Shown here: one piece after another, positions 1-5,204 of the stretch
Position numbering within the stretch: the first letter of the stretch is position 1
How the letters are laid out: each line of letters starts with the position of its first letter
Assembly (NCBI GenBank): GCA_005880605.1
Contig: VBIS01000185.1
Coordinates: 1 to 5,204, forward strand
Source: Chloroflexota bacterium
GTDB lineage: Bacteria; Chloroflexota; Dormibacteria; CF-121
Direction of reading: 5' to 3'
Length of the DNA: 5,204 bases
Notes under the pieces: generated by a model
What the model saw: the letters and a program-made list of their open reading frames with translations, nothing else
Told to the model about the DNA's origin: nothing
The model's database searches: none
Translations under genes and position numbers: made by a program

Positions 1-2
1 CG

Positions 3-1028
3 GAGATCAGCACCATACCCGATCTCTTGACGGAACTGGAGCGGGAGATCTTCCGCGACGAACCGGTCCAGGACCATCCGACTCGACTGTCCCCGATGCC
101 AGAACCCCTGTATCCGGCGATGGCCGAGCCGGAAGAGATCGAGCCTGAACCTGAACCGATCCAGGATGTGGCGGAGCCAGAACCAGTGGCGCCTGCACCA
201 GAGGCTTTGCCCGCCCCACTGCGTGAGGTGCCGGTCGACTCGCACCGCGAGGCGGAGCGTAGTGCATTGGCGGCGGAACCCGAGCCCGATCAGTGGGAGC
301 CGCAACCAGAACCGGCGCACGCCGAGCCCTCCCGGTGGGCCGATGTCGCTCCGCCTATCGCGGCTGAACGTGCGGTCGACCCGGAGCCGGTGCTGGCCTT
401 CAACCAGGAGCCTGATGTGGCAACGTCCACCACGCCGCACAAGCCGGACACGGCGATGCGAATCGCAGTCGGCCTGGGAGCCGCGGCCTGCGTGCTGCTG
501 GCCGCCGTCTTGTACGAGGGCGGTTGGCTCTCGAAAGTCATCACGGGAAGCCCCACGGGCGCGCGGGTTTCGGCGACCGCATCGGTCCGACCCTCCGTCC
601 GGCCGTCCGCGACCCTCCGGGCCTCCGCGCCTCCGAGCCTCAGCCCCACGGCACCCCCCGCTCCGGTGCTGTTCACGCTCGGCAATGGCGTCGGTGGGGG
701 AACGGTCTTTCGGATCCGGCCCGGGACTGCCGTGGCCGGCTATACCCGCCTGGTCTTCGACATCCGCGGCAACGGACTGCCGACCATGGTCGTCACCAGG
801 CCGGATGACCTGCATGTCGCCGTGACTTTCCGGAACACGACCGCCTCCGATGTCCCGGTGAACGGCATCCAGAGCTACCAGGTCGCCTCGATCGAGCCGG
901 CCGTCCAGCAAGGCGCCGACGGGGTCATCACCATCGACCTGGCTCGGCCGGCTCGCGTGACGGCCTTCACCCTGCCCGCCACCGGAAGTTACGCGTGGCG
1001 GCTCGTCGTGGACGTCCACACCAACTGA
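3..1028 (+). CDS. Membrane-anchored protein with acidic Pro/Glu-rich N-terminus and C-terminal AMIN-like domain (5' partial)
   Basis: The reading frame is open to the left edge (codons from base 3 read E-I-S-T-I-P-D-L before the TTG at 27). No ribosome binding site precedes that TTG, so the true start probably lies outside the window. Numbering from the TTG, residues about 30-130 are low-complexity and acidic, with many EP and EPEP units. Residues about 145-163 (IAVGLGAAACVLLAAVLY) form one transmembrane helix preceded by K and R, implying a cytoplasmic N-terminus. Residues about 170-213 are a Ser/Pro/Arg/Ala linker. Residues about 214-333 form a beta-rich domain with GYTRLVFDIRG near 238-248 and ending WRLVVDVHTN. 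The GY-x-R-hydrophobic-F pattern and length resemble AMIN/AMIN-like domains, which in other proteins bind cell-wall or envelope components. The assignment is by pattern only. The protein may be an envelope protein; its substrate is unknown and no neighbour helps. It converges on the LON-domain gene. Confidence 0.72.
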   Translation, partial: EISTIPDLLTELEREIFRDEPVQDHPTRLSPMPEPLYPAMAEPEEIEPEPEPIQDVAEPEPVAPAPEALPAPLREVPVDSHREAERSALAAEPEPDQWEPQPEPAHAEPSRWADVAPPIAAERAVDPEPVLAFNQEPDVATSTTPHKPDTAMRIAVGLGAAACVLLAAVLYEGGWLSKVITGSPTGARVSATASVRPSVRPSATLRASAPPSLSPTAPPAPVLFTLGNGVGGGTVFRIRPGTAVAGYTRLVFDIRGNGLPTMVVTRPDDLHVAVTFRNTTASDVPVNGIQSYQVASIEPAVQQGADGVITIDLARPARVTAFTLPATGSYAWRLVVDVHTN

Positions 1029-1050
1029 GCGTCGCAAGCCCCCACCCTGA

Positions 1051-1071
1051 CCCTCCCCCAAAGGGGGAGGG
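1051..1071. terminator. Perfect GC hairpin between convergent genes; likely bidirectional terminator or REP-like element
   Basis: CCCTCCCCC (1051-1059), loop AAA (1060-1062) and GGGGGAGGG (1063-1071) form a perfect 9-bp stem. It starts 22 bases after the plus-strand TGA (1026-1028) and lies 3 bases beyond the minus-strand TAG (1077-1075), so it could end both transcripts. No T-tract follows on either strand, so it is not a textbook intrinsic terminator. The C-rich lead-in from 1039 (CCCCCACCCTGA) gives it the look of a dispersed intergenic palindrome, a kind found in several high-GC bacterial groups. No second copy is seen in the window. Confidence 0.55.
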
Positions 1072-1074
1072 AAG

Positions 1075-1746
1075 CTAATTGAGCGAGGTCCGAACCTTTG
1101 CCGCGGTCGCGGCATGCGCCACCATCTGCTTGAGCAGCGCGATCTCCTTGCGCAACAGGCGCAGCTCGAGGAGCAGACGTAAGTCACTGCGGGCTTCGGC
1201 GAGCAGGGTTTGTTTCTCCGGCACTTGCAGGTTGAGGGCGGCGGCGATCAAGTAGGAGAGCAGCTCCGGCTCCATTGGCGGCTCCGCTTGGTCGGGCTGC
1301 TGGCCGACGAGCTCGCGCAGCAGGTTTGAGTACTGCCGGAAGGTGATGGCCGTGATCTCGGTCAGGCGCGCGGTGGCATCGAGGTCATCACCTGTCTCGG
1401 GAATGATTCGGATCTCACCGCGCAGGTAGGGACGGTCGTCAGCCGTCCGTACGATCGTAAAGCGCGACGCGCCCATCACGAGCAAGTTCATGCGACCGTC
1501 ATCGAGCCGGTCGATCCTCACGATCTTGGCCAGGGTGCCGACGTCGTAAGGTGTCGCCGGCCCAGTTTCACTTCCTTCTCGAATGGCGACCACGCCAAAG
1601 CTATGCCCTTCTTCGAGGCACTCCGCGATCATCTGCCGGTAGCGGGGCTCGAAGATGTGAAGCGGCAGGGGCATGTGCGGGAAGAGCACCACGTTCAACG
1701 GAAACAGCGGCAGCCACTGGGTGGGCACGTCAGCAGGCGGCCGCAA
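1075..1746 (-). CDS. Stand-alone LON N-terminal (substrate-binding) domain protein
   Basis: This 223-residue protein matches the LON N-terminal domain family (PF02190). Residues 12-40 carry the hallmark LPLFPLNVVLFPHMPLPLHI followed by FEPRYRQMI. FGVVAIREG (50-58), VGTLAKIVRID (69-79) and GRMNLLVMGASRF (84-96) give the usual beta core. A helical, Leu/Glu/Arg-rich tail (about 180-212) may form a coiled coil. There is no AAA+ ATPase or Ser-Lys protease domain, so it is not Lon protease. Such short proteins are common, and their role, perhaps in protein or substrate binding, is poorly defined. The TTG start at 1746 overlaps the GMC gene by 17 bases. A GTG at 1728-1726, one base past the GMC stop (TGA-C-GTG), would give 217 residues and fits translational coupling equally well. 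Neither start has a clear Shine-Dalgarno sequence. It is probably cotranscribed with the upstream oxidoreductase and ends next to the hairpin at 1051-1071. Confidence 0.9.
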   Translation of the reverse strand: MRPPADVPTQWLPLFPLNVVLFPHMPLPLHIFEPRYRQMIAECLEEGHSFGVVAIREGSETGPATPYDVGTLAKIVRIDRLDDGRMNLLVMGASRFTIVRTADDRPYLRGEIRIIPETGDDLDATARLTEITAITFRQYSNLLRELVGQQPDQAEPPMEPELLSYLIAAALNLQVPEKQTLLAEARSDLRLLLELRLLRKEIALLKQMVAHAATAAKVRTSLN

Positions 1747-3712
1747 TAAAGCGAGACGCGCGGTGAGCCATCGCCATGATCGTGATCATCGGGTTGACCC
1801 CCGAGGCGCTCGGGAAGGCGCTGCCATCGGCGACGAATAAGCCCTTGACGGTGTGCGCTTCATGATCCGCACCGACGACCGAGCTTGCCGGATCGTTGCC
1901 CATGCGACACGACCCCATCTGGTGGAAGCTGAAGTAGCCCATCTGGCCCGGGCCGTAGCCGTGGCGGTCGACCTCGTCCATAAACGCGTCCACGCCGCCC
2001 CGCTGGCCCGGCCGGTACGAGACATAGGCGCTCTGGCCGGTGAAAATCTCTCTCGCGCCTCCGGCCTCCATAACCTGAACGGCCGCCTGGATGCCGCGCC
2101 GCAGGTCCGCCAGGTCATTTACCCCAGGTCGATACTCGACCCGGGCCGCTCCATCCCTCGCCATGACGCGCCCGCCGCCGTGGTCGCGAACCAGCGGCGC
2201 CAGCACGGACATGTTGGGGAGCAAGCGCATCAAGCGCTGGTACTGGGTCGGATCGCGCCACGGAATCGCGTGCGCCAGGATGGCGGGATGCATCGGTCCC
2301 GACTCGAGTTTTACCCCGTGGTACTGCCCATCGAGGTTGATCCATTGATCCGAGTAAACCGCCTGCAGACTGCCTTCCCATGGCCGGAGCGTCTCATCGA
2401 ACACGCCCAGCACCGCGACGCCGGGATGCAGCCGCAGATAACGCCCCACCGCCGGCGATCGCATGCCTGAGCGCTGCAGCAGGGCAGGCGTCCCAATCGC
2501 GCCGGCCGCGGCCACGACGGCGCGGCTGCGCACGATCAGGGTGAAGGCGGGCATCTCCGGCTGGCGCACGGTGGCGCGCACGCCGACCGCCCGCCCGTCT
2601 TCGATCAGCACGCGGTCGACCGTGCAATTGACCACGATGCGCGCCCGCCGCCGATAGGCATCGAGCAGGTAGGTCTTGAGGGTCGATTGCTTGGCGCCGA
2701 TCTGGCAGCCATAGCTACAGAAACCGCAGTTGGCATCCTGGGTGCAGCCCTGGACGTTGCGGGGCATGTGATCGACATGCCAGCCAAGCTTCCGCAGGCC
2801 GCGTTCCAGCACTCGCTCGCGCGCGCTGACCCGGCTGTGATCGATGTTGACGCCGAGTCGTTCGTAGACCGCGTCTAACGACGAGGTGAACTCATCGGTC
2901 GCAAAGGCGGGAAGCCCGTCGCGATCTGCCCATTCCTGCCGAAGCCAGTCGGGAGTGCGAAAGCTGGTCGAGTAGTTGACCACGGTGCCGCCACCAAGAC
3001 AGCCGCCGGCGATCAGCGCGATTGATCCATCGGCAGTGGCGGCGAATCCGCCCTGGAAGTACAGCTTGCGCATCATCGCGAGCTCGAGCTGGTTGAAGTC
3101 GGCCTCGTTGTAGTAGCCACCCTCTTCCAGCACGATGACATCCTTGCCGGCCGCCGAAAGCTCGCCCGCGACCACCCCACCTCCAGCACCGGATCCGATC
3201 ACGACCGCGTCGCAGGTCAGCGTCGTGTCACCGTCGAGCACGGTCGTCCGGATACCCTTCGGTGTCGGAGGTGGGGCCGAGACCGGTCCCGGGTATCCAA
3301 TCTCGGGCCAGACTGGGTTGGTACCGTCATCCTCGGTGTCGCCGATGAAGGCCAGCAGCGACAGGCGCTTGAACAGCTGGAAGAGCTGACGGCGGAAGCT
3401 GAGCCTGCTGATCGCCCAGGAGGACATGACGGCGATGCGCTGCTCGCGCGGCCAGCGGTGAAAAGGGACCGGGCGTCCGGTCAGGAGAAACGTGCCGGAC
3501 CGACGTCCAAGGATTGAGACCAGCAGGCGCAGCCGGCGACGATCGGCTTCGGAGGGGAGGCGGGCGAAGGTTTCCTCCATCGAGGCGGCGACCCGGATCG
3601 GTGAGCCCGGGTGCCCCATCCCGCCAATGAAGGTGTCCGCCATGGCCACCAGCACCGGCGATTGGCTGTCACGACTGGTCGTAGTAGGCGGCGCCTTTAC
3701 CGCGGTGGACAT
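1730..3712 (-). CDS. FAD-dependent GMC oxidoreductase, long-chain alcohol oxidase type
   Basis: This 660-residue GMC-family flavoenzyme probably oxidises an alcohol, using FAD to take the hydride. A helical N-terminal region (about 20-125) leads to NPVWPEIGYPGP (132-143), as in long-chain fatty alcohol oxidases. The FAD Rossmann motif is VVIGSGAGGG (170-179), with the ribose-binding acid at 196-197 (VLEEGGYY). A GMC signature follows (GGCLGGGTVVNYSTSFRTP, 236-254). Cysteines 323, 329, 332 and 336 form a C-x5-C-x2-C-x3-C cluster before GAKQST. The C-terminal domain has FHQMGSCRMG with likely catalytic His597, then GLFVADGSAF and SGVNPMITIM with Asn640. I chose the ATG at 3712 because AGGGGGG sits 9 bases upstream. 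A longer frame from the GTG at 3766 would translate that ribosome site and begin upstream of the predicted transcript. There is no signal peptide or clear transmembrane helix, so it is probably cytoplasmic or membrane-associated. The substrate is not determined; a sterol or other polyol oxidase role is possible. Confidence 0.93.
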   Translation of the reverse strand: MSTAVKAPPTTTSRDSQSPVLVAMADTFIGGMGHPGSPIRVAASMEETFARLPSEADRRRLRLLVSILGRRSGTFLLTGRPVPFHRWPREQRIAVMSSWAISRLSFRRQLFQLFKRLSLLAFIGDTEDDGTNPVWPEIGYPGPVSAPPPTPKGIRTTVLDGDTTLTCDAVVIGSGAGGGVVAGELSAAGKDVIVLEEGGYYNEADFNQLELAMMRKLYFQGGFAATADGSIALIAGGCLGGGTVVNYSTSFRTPDWLRQEWADRDGLPAFATDEFTSSLDAVYERLGVNIDHSRVSARERVLERGLRKLGWHVDHMPRNVQGCTQDANCGFCSYGCQIGAKQSTLKTYLLDAYRRRARIVVNCTVDRVLIEDGRAVGVRATVRQPEMPAFTLIVRSRAVVAAAGAIGTPALLQRSGMRSPAVGRYLRLHPGVAVLGVFDETLRPWEGSLQAVYSDQWINLDGQYHGVKLESGPMHPAILAHAIPWRDPTQYQRLMRLLPNMSVLAPLVRDHGGGRVMARDGAARVEYRPGVNDLADLRRGIQAAVQVMEAGGAREIFTGQSAYVSYRPGQRGGVDAFMDEVDRHGYGPGQMGYFSFHQMGSCRMGNDPASSVVGADHEAHTVKGLFVADGSAFPSASGVNPMITIMAMAHRASRFIAAAC

Positions 3713-3721
3713 ATCCTGTTT

Positions 3722-3728
3722 CCCCCCT
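3722..3728 (-). promoter_or_regulatory. Ribosome binding site deciding the GMC oxidoreductase start
   Basis: On the minus strand, AGGGGGG (3728-3722) is followed by nine bases (AAACAGGAT) and then ATG (3712-3710). This G-rich Shine-Dalgarno-like run favours the 660-residue protein over the 678-residue reading from the GTG at 3766. A second weak AGGA (3717-3714) is too close to the ATG to be the main site. Confidence 0.6.
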
Positions 3729-3745
3729 GCCTGATCGGTCTTCCC

Positions 3746-3774
3746 ATCATAAGCAGGCACAGCCACTTTGCGAA
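3746..3774 (-). promoter_or_regulatory. Candidate sigma-70-type promoter for the GMC/LON operon
   Basis: On the minus strand, TTCGCA (3774-3769, four of six matches to TTGACA) is separated by 17 bases from TATGAT (3751-3746, five of six matches to TATAAT). Transcription would start near 3739-3740, giving a leader of about 27 bases that contains the AGGGGGG ribosome site. It is the clearest -35/-10 pair in the divergent gap. It is called by eye, and GC-rich lineages may use other consensus sequences. Confidence 0.42.
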
Positions 3775-3784
3775 GGGCCAGAAT

Positions 3785-3789
3785 GAGGT
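3785..3789 (+). promoter_or_regulatory. Ribosome binding site of the dienelactone hydrolase gene
   Basis: GAGGT (3785-3789) lies three bases before the ATG at 3793. The spacing is short but usable. The other in-frame ATG, at 3835, has no purine-rich element upstream, so the site supports the longer protein. No convincing plus-strand -10/-35 pair was found in the 80-base gap. Confidence 0.45.
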
Positions 3790-3792
3790 CTC

Positions 3793-4551
3793 ATGTGCTA
3801 CACAAACGCGGCCCGATCTCCCCTACCGCCGATCATGGGTGGCTCAACCGATGACGCCGACCTGGTGCTGACCGCCGCCGACGGCAATCGTTTCCGGGCG
3901 TACGCGGCCCGAGCGGCGACGCCGAGTGGCGCCGGCGTGGTCGTCATCCCCGATCCACGCGGGGTGCACCCCTTTTACAAGGACCTGGTTCGCCGCTTCG
4001 CCCAGGCCGGGGTCGACGCGGTGGTCGTCGATTACATCGACCGCAGCGCCGGCATGTCGGAGCGGCCGGAGAACTTCGACCTGCGGGCCGCCATCGGAAA
4101 AACGACGAATGAGTGCATCGCGGCCGACGTTGCCACCGGCATCGCCCATCTGCGCTCGCCGGCGGGCGGCGGCGTGGAGTCGGTGTTTACGGTCGGCTTC
4201 TGCTTCGGCGGCGCCCAGTCCTGGCGGCAGTCCGCAGCACAGCCTGGGCTGGCTGGCGCGATCGGCTTCTACGGGATTCCGTCCCGTGTCCGCGACGCCA
4301 TCCCGCAGATGAAGGCTCCCCTTTTGCTCCTGCTGGCCGGGAACGACCAGGCGACGACGCAGGAGGATTTTGTCCAGTTCGACCGCGAGCTCACCCAGGC
4401 CGGGGTTCCGCATCAGAAGGTGCTCTACGAGGGCGCCCCTCACTCATTCTTCGACCGAACCTTTGACGAGCACAAGGCGGCCGCGGCCGACGCCTGGCGG
4501 CAGATGTTGGCGTTCATCAAGGAGCACACACGGCAGACCGCTCGGGCGTAA
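3793..4551 (+). CDS. Dienelactone hydrolase family protein (alpha/beta hydrolase)
   Basis: This 252-residue protein is a complete alpha/beta hydrolase of the dienelactone hydrolase family (PF01738), whose members hydrolyse lactones and related esters, classically dienelactone in chlorocatechol breakdown. The nucleophile elbow is VGFCFGG (134-140), with Cys137 in place of the usual serine. Asp185 (LAGNDQ) and His217 (GAPHSFFDR) complete the Cys-Asp-His triad. Asp54 in VVVIPDPRGVHPFY sits where classical enzymes have an active-site Glu. The start at 3793 is backed by a GAGGT and by the MCY...LPP opening, which is typical of a subgroup from high-GC bacteria; starting at 3835 would lose it. There is no signal peptide, so it is cytoplasmic. 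Its stop touches or overlaps the following F420-type oxidoreductase gene, suggesting one transcript. The true substrate is unknown, and no other chlorocatechol pathway genes are visible. Confidence 0.93.
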   Translation: MCYTNAARSPLPPIMGGSTDDADLVLTAADGNRFRAYAARAATPSGAGVVVIPDPRGVHPFYKDLVRRFAQAGVDAVVVDYIDRSAGMSERPENFDLRAAIGKTTNECIAADVATGIAHLRSPAGGGVESVFTVGFCFGGAQSWRQSAAQPGLAGAIGFYGIPSRVRDAIPQMKAPLLLLLAGNDQATTQEDFVQFDRELTQAGVPHQKVLYEGAPHSFFDRTFDEHKAAAADAWRQMLAFIKEHTRQTARA

Positions 4552-5204
4552 CCCTCGGGCGCGCCGGCGTCTGGCTCGGATCGATGGCGTACCTGCCGAC
4601 GCGCGACCTGCGGCGGGCGGTCGCCGAGATCGAGGAAATGGGATTCGGCACCATCTGGATCGGCGAATCCATCGGACGCGAGGCCTTTGCGGCCTCTGCC
4701 ATCATTCTCGCCGCTACCCGCCAGATCAAGGTGGCCACGGGCATCGCCAACATCTGGGTTCGAGATGCGACCGCGATGATGAACGGGGGCCGAGCGCTGG
4801 CCGAAGCCTGGCCGGATCGATTCATCCTGGGGATCGGCGTCAGCCACCAGCCCCTGGTGAACGCTCGCGGCCATCAATACGACCGGCCGCTGGCCGCGAT
4901 GCGCCAATACCTCGACCTGATGGAACGGGCTCCTTATCGCGGACCCGAGCCGGATCGGCCTCCGCCCATCGTGCTGGCGGCGCTGGGCCCGAAGATGCTC
5001 GAACTCGCCCGCGAGCGCGCCGCCGGAGCCCATCCGTACTGTGTCCCGGTCGAGCACACCGCGGAGGCGCGGGGCATCCTGGGGGCCGACCGGCTGCTCG
5101 CTCCCGAACAGGCGGTCGTCTTCGCGAAAACTCGCGAGGCGGCCCGAGGTCCCGGTGACGTGTATATGCGCACCTACCTCTCACTGCAGAACTATCGCCA
5201 GAAC
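4530..5204 (+). CDS. LLM-class F420-dependent oxidoreductase (3' partial; start codon uncertain)
   Basis: A frame open from 4467 to the right edge encodes a luciferase-like monooxygenase-class TIM-barrel protein, probably using coenzyme F420 (the sequence resembles the TIGR03620 group). Recognisable pieces are TLGRAGVWLG as first strand (4551-4580), MGFGTIWIGES (4638-4670), ATGIANIWVRDA (4734-4769), GIGVSHQPLV (4830-4859), LAALGPKMLELA (4974-5009) and AGAHPYCVP (5025-5051). About 60 C-terminal residues are probably missing. The start is a puzzle: the first ATG, at 4584, comes after the conserved first strand, and no ATG, GTG or TTG lies between 4467 and 4584. AGGAG (4520-4524) stands five bases before the in-frame ACG at 4530, the start shown here. 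A GTA at 4548 overlaps the hydrolase TAA and could be a decayed GTG start. Substrate unknown; F420 use is inferred from family resemblance. The gene is probably cotranscribed with the hydrolase. Confidence 0.85.

Noticed and set aside
111..200. Repetitive GAGCC/GAACC motifs as a possible DNA-level tandem repeat
   Set aside because: The units are irregular in spacing and codon choice and are explained by the Glu-Pro-rich protein tract; no fixed-period DNA repeat is present.
166..825. 219-codon second plus-strand frame overlapping the left-edge membrane protein
   Set aside because: It is dominated by Arg, Ser and Pro without a domain. The accepted frame shows a transmembrane helix and an ordered beta domain, so this frame is a shadow.
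1853..2470. 205-codon plus-strand open frame inside the GMC oxidoreductase
   Set aside because: It covers the conserved C-terminal GMC domain on the other strand, has no recognisable motif and no plausible ribosome site.
3713..3766. GTG start at 3766 for the GMC oxidoreductase, adding 18 residues
   Set aside because: The extra codons contain the AGGGGGG ribosome site of the ATG at 3712 and overlap the candidate -10 element, so they are probably untranslated.
3844..4443. 199-codon antisense open frame opposite the dienelactone hydrolase
   Set aside because: It mirrors a gene with a complete catalytic triad and shows no domain, ribosome site or promoter of its own.
4440..5057. 205-codon antisense open frame opposite the LLM oxidoreductase
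   Set aside because: No family motif, Arg/Gly/Asp-rich composition typical of antisense frames in GC-rich DNA, and it lies opposite a well-supported gene.
4370..5158. 262-codon plus-strand open frame across the LLM oxidoreductase
   Set aside because: It is highly Arg/Pro/Ser-rich with no recognisable motif. The alternative frame over the same bases carries clear luciferase-like family motifs, so this is a GC-driven shadow.

Overview
This 5.2 kb window is GC-rich and densely coding, with most third codon positions G or C. It looks like ordinary chromosomal DNA from a high-GC bacterium. An F420-type luciferase-like oxidoreductase, a dienelactone hydrolase beginning MCY, a long-chain-alcohol-oxidase-type GMC protein and a CCCTCCCCC...GGGGGAGGG intergenic element together suggest a soil or sediment Actinomycetota or a Chloroflexota/Dormibacterota-like lineage. 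That placement is inference; no rRNA or marker gene is present.

Layout, left to right: (1) a plus-strand gene open at the left edge and ending at 1028. It encodes a membrane-anchored protein with an acidic Pro/Glu-rich N-terminal region, one transmembrane helix, a Ser/Pro/Arg linker and a C-terminal AMIN-like beta domain. (2) A short convergent gap (1029-1074) holding a perfect 9-bp GC hairpin, probably a bidirectional terminator or a REP-like repeat. (3) A minus-strand pair read right to left: a 660-residue FAD-dependent GMC oxidoreductase of long-chain alcohol oxidase type (3712 down to 1730), then a stand-alone LON N-terminal-domain protein whose start overlaps or directly follows the GMC stop, so the two are probably cotranscribed. 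(4) An 80-bp divergent intergenic region (3713-3792) with a good promoter candidate for the minus-strand pair. (5) A plus-strand pair: a dienelactone hydrolase family protein (3793-4551), directly followed by a LLM-class F420-dependent oxidoreductase that runs off the right edge.

The two central operons look metabolic: redox and hydrolytic enzymes for alcohols, lactones or other small organic molecules. No shared pathway can be proved from the sequence. I saw no mobile element, CRISPR array, tRNA, rRNA, toxin-antitoxin or defence module. The most unusual detail is the LLM oxidoreductase start: conserved-looking coding sequence extends upstream of the first ATG with no ATG, GTG or TTG, while an AGGAG lies five bases before an in-frame ACG. 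The other points worth checking are the GMC cysteine cluster, the layout of the left-edge membrane protein and the intergenic hairpin.
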